Positions 1 to 10,039 of a stretch of DNA of 64,000 nt are shown here, piece by piece. The first letter of the stretch is position 1. Every line of letters begins with the position of its first letter. Origin of the DNA: Auriscalpium vulgare (taxonomy: Eukaryota; Basidiomycota; Agaricomycetes; Russulales; Auriscalpiaceae); NCBI GenBank assembly GCA_019915015.1, contig JAHBBC010000048.1, forward strand, positions 62,001 through 126,000, read 5' to 3'. Below the pieces are notes generated by a model. That model made no database searches and was not told the origin of the DNA. It saw only the letters and a program-made list of their open reading frames with translations. Both the position numbers and the translations under genes were made by a program.

Positions 1-428
1 CTAGCTTCCGCGACGTTTCGCGAAGTCCTATCTTGTAAGGAAACGGTCCGTCCCCATCCCGGACTGACCCGTTCGTTCCTCGAGCATTCCCCCTCCGGAT
101 CATGCCGTGTGTGATGGTCGCTATCGCCACCATCAGAATTCAGAAGCAAACCTTCTAGTCCCTCGATCGTGACGCGATCCCCTCCTGTGATCAGGGACCT
201 AGGGTCCTCTCCGGCGCGTCGGATCTCCCTACTGAGGGTCGGTCCATGCGGATCCTCTTCTTCTGATGGCAGACTTGATAGCGATGAGACTTCCCCCTGT
301 TCGTCTTGTGGTTCCTCGATTTCTGCCTCTATGGCCGCCTGTCGCGACGTATTGCGAGCGTCCGCCCTCGTGGTCCTCTGCGGCTGTGTTCGCGTTGGGA
401 GGTGGGCTATCTTGGGTTTCGGCGCCAT
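1..428 (-). CDS. Ty3/gypsy gag N-terminus, partial (runs off window)
   Basis: An ATG at 428-426 (minus strand) opens a frame of 142 codons with no stop up to the window edge. It starts MAPKPKIAHLP and continues as a hydrophilic, acidic and Arg-rich stretch. The complete gag at 58184 also starts MAPK and has the same kind of disordered N-terminus, and both lie just downstream of an identical primer-binding site. I infer the start of a Gag polyprotein. The zinc knuckle and protease expected later in the chain are outside the window. The leader between primer-binding site and ATG is interrupted by the foldback element at 497-2308. Confidence 0.7.
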   Translation of the reverse strand, partial: MAPKPKIAHLPTRTQPQRTTRADARNTSRQAAIEAEIEEPQDEQGEVSSLSSLPSEEEDPHGPTLSREIRRAGEDPRSLITGGDRVTIEGLEGLLLNSDGGDSDHHTRHDPEGECSRNERVSPGWGRTVSLQDRTSRNVAEA

Positions 429-496
429 GTTGATCAGCAACCGGGTGCCGTCTACGGGGCTGATTTTAAAGCTCGAACACGATCGTCATCACCCAA

Positions 497-2308
497 CACT
501 GGGGAGTAGTTTAGTGCACTATGTCCCTACAGTTGTAACAAGTGGGTGGTGTCATAGGCAGGCAGGATAGTGAAGTGCAAGTATAGGGCAGTATAGTGCA
601 CTATAGTGCACTATATTGCATATATCAGTACTATGGTGTCCTTGGATGCACTATAGTAGTAGCATGACTGTAAGGACCATTGTATTTTTGCACCAATATA
701 ATGGGCTTTGAAAATGTTATAAATAATGGTGTAGATGCACAGGTGGAACTGCTATATAGATGTAATTCAGCAGAATATATCTGGTTAATGGTAGAGAGCT
801 GTAGGGCAATCACTGTCCAATGGATCCCATGGGTTTATGTACTATAGTGAATCAATAATATATTACAGAAATGCTGGGATATATGCACCTTCTCTCCTTT
901 CAAATGAGCTCTATAAATTCGAATAATATTACAGCATGCGGCTTAGTATAGTGCATATGTAACCAGAATTTACCAGAATATAGGGGGTCATTTCTGAGGA
1001 GTTGTGCAGTGCACACTGTATCAGATATTCATCTACTATAGTGATGTTATACTCTTTAAAGCTTTCTTAATTTGTTATGGGATGACTGGACATTCATAAA
1101 TCATGACAAAAAAGGTGTGCATATCTACCGCGCATGCCACTGCTGTCTGAATTTATCATAATATCTGAAGCCATTGGTGAGCCACTCCAAGGCATATATG
1201 TTTGTGCACTATAGTGGTGATCTAATTGGTTGGCCACAAAAGCATATGATATGTCCAATAGCTCTCCAGTACTTGGTCAATATTATCCACAGATATTATA
1301 GAGCATTCACAGACCATGCCCCACCCAATGCTCAAAATATGGGAATTCTACCTAGAGTTGGCAGAAAGTGCTGTAGTTCCACTCTCATACAGCCTGTAAA
1401 GTCTGAGGTATCCTTGTCCCAGGGTGATCCAGTTTATGATCAGGCATATGGATATAAATGTCTATTTCTTTTACAGAGGATGAGCTTGTGCTCAAGTAAG
1501 CTTCATGGATCATGGCTCATTGAAAAATAAACAATCATTGCAGTTCACACATATGCTTGGATGTATCTGCAGATGGGACAGGGACATATGGATCATTTAG
1601 GCTGTATCAAAGGATCAGAAGCGGCTTGCCATTAGCCTTAAATATTATGATAAATTCAGACAGCAGTGGCATGCGCGGTAGATATGCCCACCTTTTTCGT
1701 CATGATTTATGAATGTCCAGTCATCACATAACAAATTAAGAAAGCTTTAAAGAGTATAACATCACTATAGTAGATGAATATCTGATACAGTGTGCACTGC
1801 ACAACTCCTCAGAAATGACCCCCTATATTCTGGTAAATTCTGGTTACATATGCACTATACTAAGCCGCATGCTGTAATATTATTCGAATTTATAGAGCTC
1901 ATTTGAAAGGAGAGAAGGTGCATATATCCCAGCATTTCTGTAATATATTATTGATTCACTATAGTACATAAACCCATGGGATCCATTGGACAGTGATTGC
2001 CCTACAGCTCTCTACCATTAACCAGATATATTCTGCTGAATTACATCTATATAGCAGTTCCACCTGTGCATCTACACCATTATTTATAACATTTTCAAAG
2101 CCCATTATATTGGTGCACAAATACAATGGTCCTTACAGTCATGCTACTACTATAGTGCATCCAAGGACACCATAGTGCTGATATATGCAATATAGTGCAC
2201 TATAGTGCACTATACTGCCCTATACTTGCACTTCACTATCCTGCCTGCCTATGACACCACCCACTTGTTACAACTGTAGGGACATAGTGAATAAACTAAG
2301 CCCCACAG
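497..2308. mobile_element. Foldback (long-TIR) DNA element, nonautonomous
   Basis: Two arms of about 660 bp (roughly 497-1163 and 1645-2308) are near-perfect inverted copies around a loop of about 480 bp. The outer end is TGGGG, about 15 imperfect bases, then CACTATGTCCC. The subterminal part is rich in the self-complementary word TATAGTGCACTATA. No transposase is recognisable; a 118-codon frame in the loop (1174-1530) has no family features. The target duplication could not be fixed. It sits in the 5' leader of the minus-strand gypsy element, between primer-binding site and gag, so it inserted after that element. Confidence 0.8.
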
Positions 2309-2321
2309 CCCCATCACCATA

Positions 2322-2340
2322 CCCCTCGCGGTGGGCTCCA
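2322..2340 (-). promoter_or_regulatory. Primer-binding site of minus-strand gypsy element
   Basis: On the minus strand TGGAGCCCACCGCGAGGGG begins three bases after an LTR-like end ATCA. The same 18-19 bases follow the LTR ends at 19730 and 58134. A tRNA matching it would end in GGTGGGC-U-CCA; the tRNA species cannot be named from this window. Confidence 0.8.
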
Positions 2341-2343
2341 AAA

Positions 2344-2898
2344 TGATACGCTATCACCCGGGACGGACCCTAGCGGGGCGTGCGGCGAGTGCCTCACAGG
2401 ATAACAACCACCAACACTGCCTCCTATACGTCGCGATCCAGTCCGGGTGACTAGATTTGCTGAGTGGGAAGGTGTTCGTGTCGCTGTTGCGCTTCGCGCC
2501 CTCCCCGCGGTCGTGCGGGGCCACCTCCTACCGCCTAAACACCAAACTAAACACTCACCTGCCTGGGGATGCTCTCTACGGGATCCTCCTCCGAGTGCTT
2601 CGCACCCGTGTGCGAAGCTTCCGCCTATGGGCCGTCGCACCCCCTCTTGCCTGTCCGCCTGCCTACCTGTTCCCACATCGGTGGGGTCCTGCCTTCCTAA
2701 GTCTGGTAGCGCCTCAGGCTACAGTTTCTGTGAGGTAAAGGGTGTGGGTGGCTTGCGCCGCCCACAGGTTGATTGGGTTGCTACGTCTCGCGCAGCTCCC
2801 TAAGTAGTGGCTCTACCTACGTCGCTAAGCCCTCCCGATCTAGCCCGTTCCGTCGCCAGTCCCGGTTGCTCCTGGGTCGCCGGACCACGTTCCCATCA
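2344..2898 (-). repeat. Probable LTR of the minus-strand gypsy element
   Basis: The 3' end is well placed: on the minus strand the sequence ends GTATCA, then TTT, then the primer-binding site. The 5' end is a guess at about 2898, where the minus strand reads TGATGGG directly after a purine-rich stretch (CGGGAGCGGGGG) that could be a polypurine tract. That would give an LTR of about 555 bp with TGAT..ATCA ends, like the other gypsy LTRs here. No second copy is in the window to confirm it. Confidence 0.4.
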
Positions 2899-3045
2899 CC
2901 CCCGCTCCCGCAACCCTGCGCCTCACATGCCGCTTCCCCGTCTCGCGACGTCTCGCTACACGCTTGCCCGCGGCCTGAACCTATCAGCGTCGCACCGCCC
3001 GTCCGACCCAACCAAACTCCCGACAAAACCCCCCCACACACCATC

Positions 3046-4271
3046 ATGACCTGGTCTCCCCACACGTACCATCGCGGTACCCTTTTGCTGTACCACCTGG
3101 GTCGGGGCCCCAACGCGGACTTCCCACTCGCAGCAGCCGCCGAAGCGATCGAGTCGCGCGAGCGTTGGGCACAGGAGGTGTTGGCTGTCATCGTACGATT
3201 CCCCTCTTTTCCCGCCCCGTTGTCGCGCTAACCGTCCGCTCCCATCGGCTGTAGGAATCCATCACCGATTCCGACCCCAGGCTGATCATCCCCCTCGCCG
3301 AGCGCATCCTCATGCCGATACTCGAGAACGCCATCCTCCTCGTACCCGAGGTCGAGGATCGCTTCCGCTCGTGGGCGGGCTTTCTTCGTCCCGCCCCGCT
3401 CCCTACAACCGAGCTGCACCCGTGGACCTCCGTTGTTGATCGGGTCGACCTACTTGACGCCCCCAAGGTCCGGCTGACCGCGACGCTGGTCGAGGAGAAC
3501 TTTTGGGTTGTGTTTCGCAAACGCGGGTGCTCGGTTGCGTCGTACTTGCGCAAGCTTGCCATTTTCCATGCCGCCATCCCAGATGACCGTCCCCTGGGCA
3601 ACCAGACGTGGGTCGCGTACGTCCTCCGAGAGGCCTTGGAATATTCCGCGCTCTCCATTCGCCACTCGCGTGGTGGGACCGCTTTCCTTCCCGACTACGT
3701 CGCCCGCGAGTCGACCGCTTGGCCCATTTCGCCCCCCACGCAGTACGGTCGCAACCTCGGCGGACTGGGTGCGCGTCTTTTAGCTCGTTTCGAGGCCGTG
3801 TACCGCGAGACCGTCGAGGAGCTCGCTGGGGCTACGGAGAACGTCACCAATCTGCAAGCCCTCTGGGCCGACGCTCCCTACCTGTTAGCCATCGTTCGCG
3901 ACCCCTGCCTCTCCCTCGAGCACGCAACCCGACTCTTCCTGGAGTACGCGGTGACTGCGGCATACGTTCTGCGCCATTTCCCAGCCGCCCCGACCGAGCC
4001 CGACCTTTACACGAACAACCTCTTGGTGACCTTTGTGCGCCATCGTGTATTGTCGGGGCTCCCCGCCTTGCCCGCCGGTGATGGTGTCGGCTTGGTTGAC
4101 GACGATGCCGGCGGTGTCGATTCCGACGAGCAGATGCAGGGCGATCCCGTGGACGCCGGGGGTGTCGGGGATAATGTCGCTGTGATGGAGCGTGTGGTGG
4201 TCGGCGATGTCGGCGCGATAGTGGATTACCGCAGCGATAGTGATAGCGACATCGCGAGCAGTCGCGAGTAG
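3046..4271 (+). CDS. Gene A: hypothetical protein, paralogue of gene B, two exons
   Basis: Exons 3046-3192 and 3255-4271; the 62-nt intron runs from GTACGA to TGTAG and is phase 0. The product is 387 residues. I do not recognise a family. The chain is largely helical-looking and ends in a Gly/Asp/Val-rich acidic tail (from about residue 320). It aligns over its length with gene B: both have first exons of exactly 49 codons, then REEW-like residues before the intron, then an LxxxIxxPxxExxxxVxPE-like helix after it. It lies next to the probable gypsy LTR, antisense to that element, as the antisense gene at 26768-28733 does in the complete element. I infer a gene carried by or associated with the retroelement; the function is unknown. 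Confidence 0.6.
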
Positions 4272-4693
4272 TGTACCCCTTCTGTAAATGGTCTCTCCGG
4301 CCGCCATGAATCGCACAGAACTGTGGCCCCTGATGTCTCATAGCAATGATTGTCGTGTTTCGCTGCGTGGGCGACTCATAGCGTCGCGCGGTCTCCGACC
4401 GTGTTCTGATGGATCGCGGATTCGGTTGCGCGTGGTCGGTTCTGACTTTGTCTTGTCCCGCTCCCTTCTGGCTACTTGTTCCTCGTGCGCCCTGCGCAGA
4501 CTGGTCACCCGTCGCCGAGAAAATCCCTATCTTTCTCCTCGTCGCTCGTGACTGGCCATCCTCCCCCCAACTGAAATCTGCGCCTGTCCTCAGACGCAAA
4601 TTCTCCGGCCAAACCCCGGTATATCAGGTCGCGGCGGGTTTCCGACGGCCTACATAACGAGTGCGGTCGGTGCGTGCGACCCAGCCACCGACC
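4272..4693. other. Intergenic, genes A-B
   Basis: About 420 bases between the stop of gene A and the start of gene B. GC-rich, presumably the terminator of A and promoter of B. A possible TATA-like word (GGTATATCAGG) lies near 4619-4627, about 70 bases before the ATG of gene B. Nothing else identified. Confidence 0.4.
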
Positions 4694-5875
4694 ATGTCGT
4701 CCAGTTTCACCCTTGAGGCGCGTGCTTTCGCCCTTGTCGGGCTACTCCTCACTCCGCCCGCGATTGACCTAGAGACCGCTCCCGTCGAGACCCTGGTTCT
4801 GGCTCGGGAGGAGTGGGGTCGCAAGGTCGCTACGCTCTACGTAAGTCCTCGCGCTGTCGTTGCGATCCCCGCTCACGTCCGTGTCGCGCTTATCCAGAAT
4901 GAAGTGTATAACACTGCGAAGCCATCCGTCCTTCGTCTTGTCCAGGCAATTGTCAGCCCCGTCTTCGAGACGCTGTTCACCGTGTCCCCCGAGTCGCGCG
5001 CCGCGTTTGCTGAATGGGGTGGTAACCTCATCAGCAACATCGCGCCTCCGACGTCCGCTCCTCTCGACCCGACATTTTCGGTTCGCCCGATCGCTGGATT
5101 CACCTTCCCGAATAATCGCGACCACTCTCGCCAGCTCTCGCGCCTCTGCGAGGGCGCCCTGTGGGCCGCATTTGAGTCGGGCCGCACGTCCGTTCCCCAG
5201 TACCGTCGCAGCCTTGGTGAGCTCTGCTTGGCCGCTCATCCCACCGGTCGCGGAGCGGGCATCGACGCGACAGTCCGCGCGGAGTTCATTGCCGGCATGA
5301 ATGCTTGCGCTTCGGCTCTTCAACGCCTGAACGGCGGGGAAGAGGCCCTCCTGTCCGAGGTCCATCGCCTCTCCTACTCGACCACCGGCATATCCCTCCC
5401 CGACCTCCTGCGTACCCTCGCGCACCCTCTGTCCGACACGCTCATCACCCACACCACCGAGACCGTGGCGACCTTGGCGTTGATCTACGGCACCATCGCG
5501 CAAGTTGCGCGACCCGACGACCGCCGCGCGCGTGGTCGCTGGGGTCCGTATGCCGATGCCTTTGACTCCGCGGATGGGTTCTTGGAGGCCGCCGCTGCCG
5601 CGTATCTGCGCGACGCCTTGCAGTGGTCCACCACTATCGACAGTCTTCATGCGCGCACCGCCATTGAGAGCGCTATCCTCGCGTCGAACCTCCCCACCGA
5701 GTTATTGGCCGACGTCCACAGCGACCCGACGATGTTCTTGGACGAGGTCGTGACGTTCCGCGCAGTCCCGATGGGTTGGCAAAACGCGCACCGTGGTCGT
5801 CGAGGCGGGGGTGCGACTCGGGGACGCCTCAATCAGCAGGGGCGTATCCCGCGTGACGATCCTACCACGCTGTAG
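4694..5875 (+). CDS. Gene B: hypothetical protein, paralogue of gene A, two exons
   Basis: The start is the ATG at 4694 (MSSSFTLEARAF). Exon 1 is 4694-4840 (49 codons, the same length as in gene A). A canonical 57-nt intron (GTAAGT..TCCAG, 4841-4897) follows in phase 0. It contains no stop and a multiple of three bases, so an unspliced reading stays open. Exon 2 is 4898-5875. The product is 374 residues with an Arg/Gly-rich tail (HRGRRGGGATRGR). No family is recognised. The shared first-exon length, intron phase and helix pattern make it a tandem, old duplicate of gene A. It is antisense to the adjacent gypsy remnant. Confidence 0.6.
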   Translation: MSSSFTLEARAFALVGLLLTPPAIDLETAPVETLVLAREEWGRKVATLYVSPRAVVAIPAHVRVALIQNEVYNTAKPSVLRLVQAIVSPVFETLFTVSPESRAAFAEWGGNLISNIAPPTSAPLDPTFSVRPIAGFTFPNNRDHSRQLSRLCEGALWAAFESGRTSVPQYRRSLGELCLAAHPTGRGAGIDATVRAEFIAGMNACASALQRLNGGEEALLSEVHRLSYSTTGISLPDLLRTLAHPLSDTLITHTTETVATLALIYGTIAQVARPDDRRARGRWGPYADAFDSADGFLEAAAAAYLRDALQWSTTIDSLHARTAIESAILASNLPTELLADVHSDPTMFLDEVVTFRAVPMGWQNAHRGRRGGGATRGRLNQQGRIPRDDPTTL

Positions 5876-6364
5876 CGTCGTCGCGCCGTCGGAGCGTCGG
5901 GAGATAAAGGGAAAGAAAGAGCCCGCGTTAGTGTAGTGCCTTGTGCCCGCATGTACGTCGTTGAATGCCTCCCAATACGAGTATTGAACTTGCGACGCGT
6001 TACCCGCTTGTGCAACGCCAGTGTACCGTGGTCGCGCCCCGTGGGAGGGGCGGGCGCCAACGACTTGTGCGATTTCGCTCGCGCCAGCGACACGTGCCCG
6101 CCACGCGGCGTCGGAGCCGCGCGTGGCGTCCCGCACCGGTCCGGGGCATGTCGCGGGATCAAATCAACGATCGCTGATCAGATCGCGGATCGACCCGGCA
6201 TCGTGGGCGCTCGGAGGCAAAACCAGCGTTCTGGCCGGGCCACGCGGCCGGTCGCTCCCACGCACGCGCCATTGTTCGTGCGCCTGTGGCGAAGTCGCCG
6301 TTGCCCTTCTTCCCTCCTTCCCCTCTCACTCGCTCCCTCCCTCGACACCCCGATTCCTTTCCCC
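5876..6364. other. Intergenic, genes B-C
   Basis: About 490 GC-rich bases. A pyrimidine-rich stretch (6300-6362: TTCTTCCCTCC..CCTCCCTCG) directly precedes the ATG of gene C and resembles a fungal CT-rich promoter. No ORF or RNA gene supported. Confidence 0.4.
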
Positions 6365-7765
6365 ATGGACGCCGCATCCGCCGCCGACACCGCTGCCACC
6401 CGCGCGCTGCTGGACGCCCAGCACGCATTGCTGGCAGGCATGGCCCGCGACGCCACCGCCGAGCCTCAGCTCGCCTTGTTGCGGCCCCAAGTCCGCCAGT
6501 TCATGGTGCGTTCGTCCACATAGCTCCCCGACGACCCTGCTGACCTTCTCTCATCGGCTGCCGTGTAGCGGACCTACCACGCCGCTCGCGATCGCGGCGT
6601 CACGTTCTCGGCCGCGGCGCGGGCGCGCTTCTACGCCCTCGAGGAGGCCGTCCGTCCGCCGCACCAGGCCCTCAACGACGAGGAGGAGGACGAGGACGCC
6701 GTCGACGCCCCCGCGTCCGCCCCGCCGCCTACCCGACCCGCCGCTACTCCGCCGCCCACTGTCGTCGCTGGAGGGGACGTGGAGGCGGAGACTCGCCCAG
6801 TTCGTACCGGTCGCCCCAAGGTGCGTCAGCTTCCCGTCTTGTTCGTATCGCCGCTAACACGCCCCCGGCTGCGCTCACAGGCTCGCCGCGTGCCCGCCAA
6901 CCGTGTCGAGGTTGTGCTGCCGCACGCTGTACCGCCTGCGTCCCCTCGTTCTGCTCGGGGTGAGCGCCACGCTGCGCGCACCGATGTGTCGACCGCTTCG
7001 GTGTCTGCCAAGGTCGCGGGGAAGCGCCGCGCGTCGCGCTCGCCCGCGCCTACATCGTCTCCCCGTTCGCCGCCTCGCCCTCGCTCCGCCCGTGGTCGCC
7101 CCACCAAAAGGGGCCGTCCGACCCCCGCCTCCGTCGCGCCCACCCTCTCCCGCCGTAGCTCCTCGTCGCCGTCGCCTCCTGTCGGCCTCGACGACTCGCT
7201 GTCGGAGGCGGTAGACGAGGACGGCGATGCGATGTTCCACAAGTCGGACCGCCGCCCCACAAACACTGAGCGCTACGCCGGCGAGCGCCTCAAGGTAAGT
7301 CGCGCCATCCTTCCGCTGTACCCGCTCTGGCTCACGCCCATCGTTTCGCAGACTGCCACCCGGTGCACCCGATGTGCCACGAACTTCAAGCAAGAACCCA
7401 AGCGGTGCGAGTTCAAGCCGCACCGGCCCTCGAAGTGCATCCGCTGCCGTGCGCAGCGAAAATCCTGCTCCGGCGCCGTGCTCGCGGACGGTACGCGACC
7501 GCTCGCTCCCCCTCCCCGCTCCAACCGCGGGCGTTCTGGCCGCTCGCGGGCTGCTTCTCGTGCCCCGCGGTCTCGCTCGGCACCTCGTGCCGCCGCGATG
7601 TCGTCCACCGCCCGCCTGCTGGAGGACCTGCTCGCGTCCGCCGACTCCATGGGCGTCGTCTTCTCCTTTGCTGGCGGGGCGCTGGAAGAGAAGACAAAAG
7701 GGGCACGGCTCGCGCGACCTGCAGCCCACACAGGGAGCCCAGGGAAGTCGACAACGAGTGTCTGA
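6365..7765 (+). CDS. Gene C: six-cysteine (zinc-binding-like) protein, four exons
   Basis: Exons 6365-6505, 6569-6820, 6881-7294 and 7352-7765; introns of 63, 60 and 57 nt, all phase 0 with GTGCGT or GTAAGT donors. The product is about 406 residues. The middle is low-complexity and basic (Arg/Pro/Ser). Exon 4 starts with a cysteine module C-x2-C-x10-C-x9-C-x2-C-x6-C (TRCTRC .. KCIRCRAQRKSC), the same spacing as in the antisense gene of the complete gypsy element apart from one loop. Such modules occur in many basidiomycete proteins that may bind nucleic acid; the role here is unknown. From 7673 on, the last 30 or so codons lie in the inverted-repeat arm, so the original C-terminus has been replaced. 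Confidence 0.6.
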
Positions 7766-9044
7766 AATGAATGTCAGCACACTGCAGCTATGACATGTTC
7801 CCGAGTACGCACATAGCGCCCTGGGGTGCCCAGGGTGACCTTGATGTTGACATTCAGATCTTGCGACATGGTGGAGGGGAAAGCGCTGGGCAGAGCGCCT
7901 CCCAGGAGCGCATCAGCGCCATCAGTGGCGGTGCGGGAAGCACACCATGCGTCACGTGTCAATCAACAAACGCGACGCGATTCGTCGCGCTCGCCCGTGT
8001 CTCGCATCGCAGCGCATACCTCCCAGTACTGTCTTGACACGCAGCGCTGCGCGGTTCAGCGGAGAACCAGAGTGGACCAATCAGTCCTATTGGCAACCTG
8101 GCAACAACGATCGCCCTGACGCGTGACACTTCCTCGCAGATCTTTGAGAATTTGACAGAGAACCCCGCCGCCGACTCATTTCTAGCGCTCGTCCTTATAC
8201 ACCCATCCCCATTTTTTTGACGGTCGCCTCCACACAACTCCCTCTTACACGGTCTCTTCTCTGTCGTCCTGCCATTCCCACAAAACTTGGCCAGCAACTT
8301 GCTGGCAAGCTCGTCTACAAGGCAAGTACGATCTCGGCCTTGCATGACGTTGTTCCTGGCGTCTCTCGGCCGCCACACTCTGCTCCTGACACGCTGGCTG
8401 ACCTACGAGTTTCTTTCAGGCTTCTGAACGCTACTGAACGCTGTACTGCAACCCTTAGCCCGTGCGCTGTGTGCTCGAAACATCCACCTGCCAGTGAGCA
8501 TCTTTTTATGGTCGAGCCTTCACCAGTTGCCACGTCGTGTCTTCGCGTCGCGCTCGCCGTGTGCCGTCTCGACGCGCCTGCGTAGCCCTGCATGACGCCA
8601 AACCAGGCGTCTCCTGGCTGCGCAGACGCGTCCCGACGACACGCCGGGCGCAGGGCGCGTCCGCAGCGCCTTTTCTGCCCCGCGGGCTTCTGCTGACCGC
8701 GCGCGCCGGCTCGACGCGCCCCACACTTGCGCGCCGTCGAGATGCACCTGCGTAGCCTGGTATGACGCCAAACCAGGCGTCTCCTGGCTGCGCAGACGCG
8801 TCCCGACGACGCGCCGGGCGCACAATGGCAGGGCCGGCCTCTTGCCCAATTATTCGACTCCCAGTGGATTGAGCACACAGCTGACGCAAGTTACAGCAGG
8901 AACGACCTCACCGCACGCAGGCCACAGTCTGCGCTGTGTCTGCGCTGTGCGCTTGGCCTGCTGCAAGGCCGTCAAGACCGTCCGCCTGCGGCGCTAAGGT
9001 TCGCCGCATCATTCTGCTAGCTTGCTGCGCGCGTCTGACCCTTT
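7673..9044 (-). repeat. 1.37-kb dispersed repeat, left inverted copy
   Basis: Matches 50266-51644 in opposite orientation, with only scattered single-base differences. Homology begins at GCTGGCGGGGCGCTGG (7673) and ends near GCGCGCGTCTGACCCTT. Inside, a segment of about 72 bp containing CCAAACCAGGCGTCTCCTGG occurs twice (about 8578-8652 and 8750-8821). A related form (ACACCAGGTGCCTCCTGG) is at 37525-37545. On the minus strand it carries exon 1 of small gene K (7869-7813, MSQDLNVNIKVTLG) and the start of its exon 2, which is cut off at the repeat edge inside gene C. Confidence 0.85.
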
Positions 9045-9045
9045 T

Positions 9046-10018
9046 CTGATTCCACATTGGGAATCAGTTCTTTCAAGGAGAAGAATAGCGCGTCGGAGTC
9101 CGAAGTAAAGTACACTTTACGGGTTCACCCGAGGCTCACCCGCGTTTTTCCGGAGCATTATTAAATTCTCTCTGAGCACAATACATATTAAAAGACTCAA
9201 TGTCGCTGGGTCAGCTCAGAGGCTGAGTGCTATTGAGTGCAACATATATCAACATTTGAATATTGACAGCTCTATTGGCTTCTGGGCAGGTGCAATATGA
9301 AATAGATTTGAGCTCACCAAAATAAAGAAAGATTACTTTTCATTTGCGGTCCAGAAGAATTAAAGATCGCAAACTGCCATGCCTGTGCGTCTTGAAGGGG
9401 GACTACAAACCTTTGAAGGGTCCATACATTTTCTTGAAGGGTGTCTACAACTTCCTGAAGGTTCGTACATTTTCGACCTAGGCACCCTACACATCTCTTG
9501 AAGCATATCCTGTTCTGATTCCACATTGGGAATCAGTTCTTTCAAGGAGAAGAATAGCGCGTCGGAGTCCGAAGTAAAGTACACTTGACGGGTTCACCCG
9601 AGGCTCACCCGCGTTTTTCCGGAGCATTATTAAATTCTCTCTGAGCACAATACATATTAAAAGACTCAATGTCGCTGGGTCAGCTCAGAGGCTGAGTGCT
9701 ATTGAGTGCAACATATATCAACATTTGAATATTGACAGCTCTATTGGCTTCTGGGCAGGTGCAATATGAAATAAATTTGAGCTCACCGAAATAAAGAAAG
9801 ATTACTTTTCATTTGCGGTCCAGAAGAATTAAAGATCGCAAACTGCCATGCCTGTGCATCTTGAAGGGGGACTACAAACCTTTGAAGGGTCCATACATTT
9901 TCTTGAAGGGTGTCTACAACTTCCTGAAGGTTCGTACATTTTCGACCTAGGCACCCTACACATCTCTTGAAGCATATCCTGTTCTGATTCCACATTGGGA
10001 ATCAGTTCTTTCAAGGAG
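9046..10018 (+). repeat. 469-bp direct tandem duplication (2.07 copies)
   Basis: CTGATTCCACATTGGGAATC starts at 9046, 9515 and 9984, so the period is 469 bp; the third copy stops after 35 bp. The two full copies differ at only a few bases. Each contains four degenerate 20-22-bp units of the type CTTGAAGGG..TACATTTT (about 9390-9475 and 9859-9944). The short frames seen here are identical in both copies only because of the duplication; I see no gene. Confidence 0.9.
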
Positions 10019-10039
10019 ACTGATTCCACATTACGATTA

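Noticed and set aside
2314..3231. Frames of 118-152 codons on both strands
   Set aside because: They cover the probable LTR and the first exon of gene A in other frames; no start or splice support.
9314..9526. Conserved 70-codon minus frames (also 9783-9995)
   Set aside because: Identity is due to the 469-bp duplication; the periodic Leu-Gln pattern comes from the 21-mer units.
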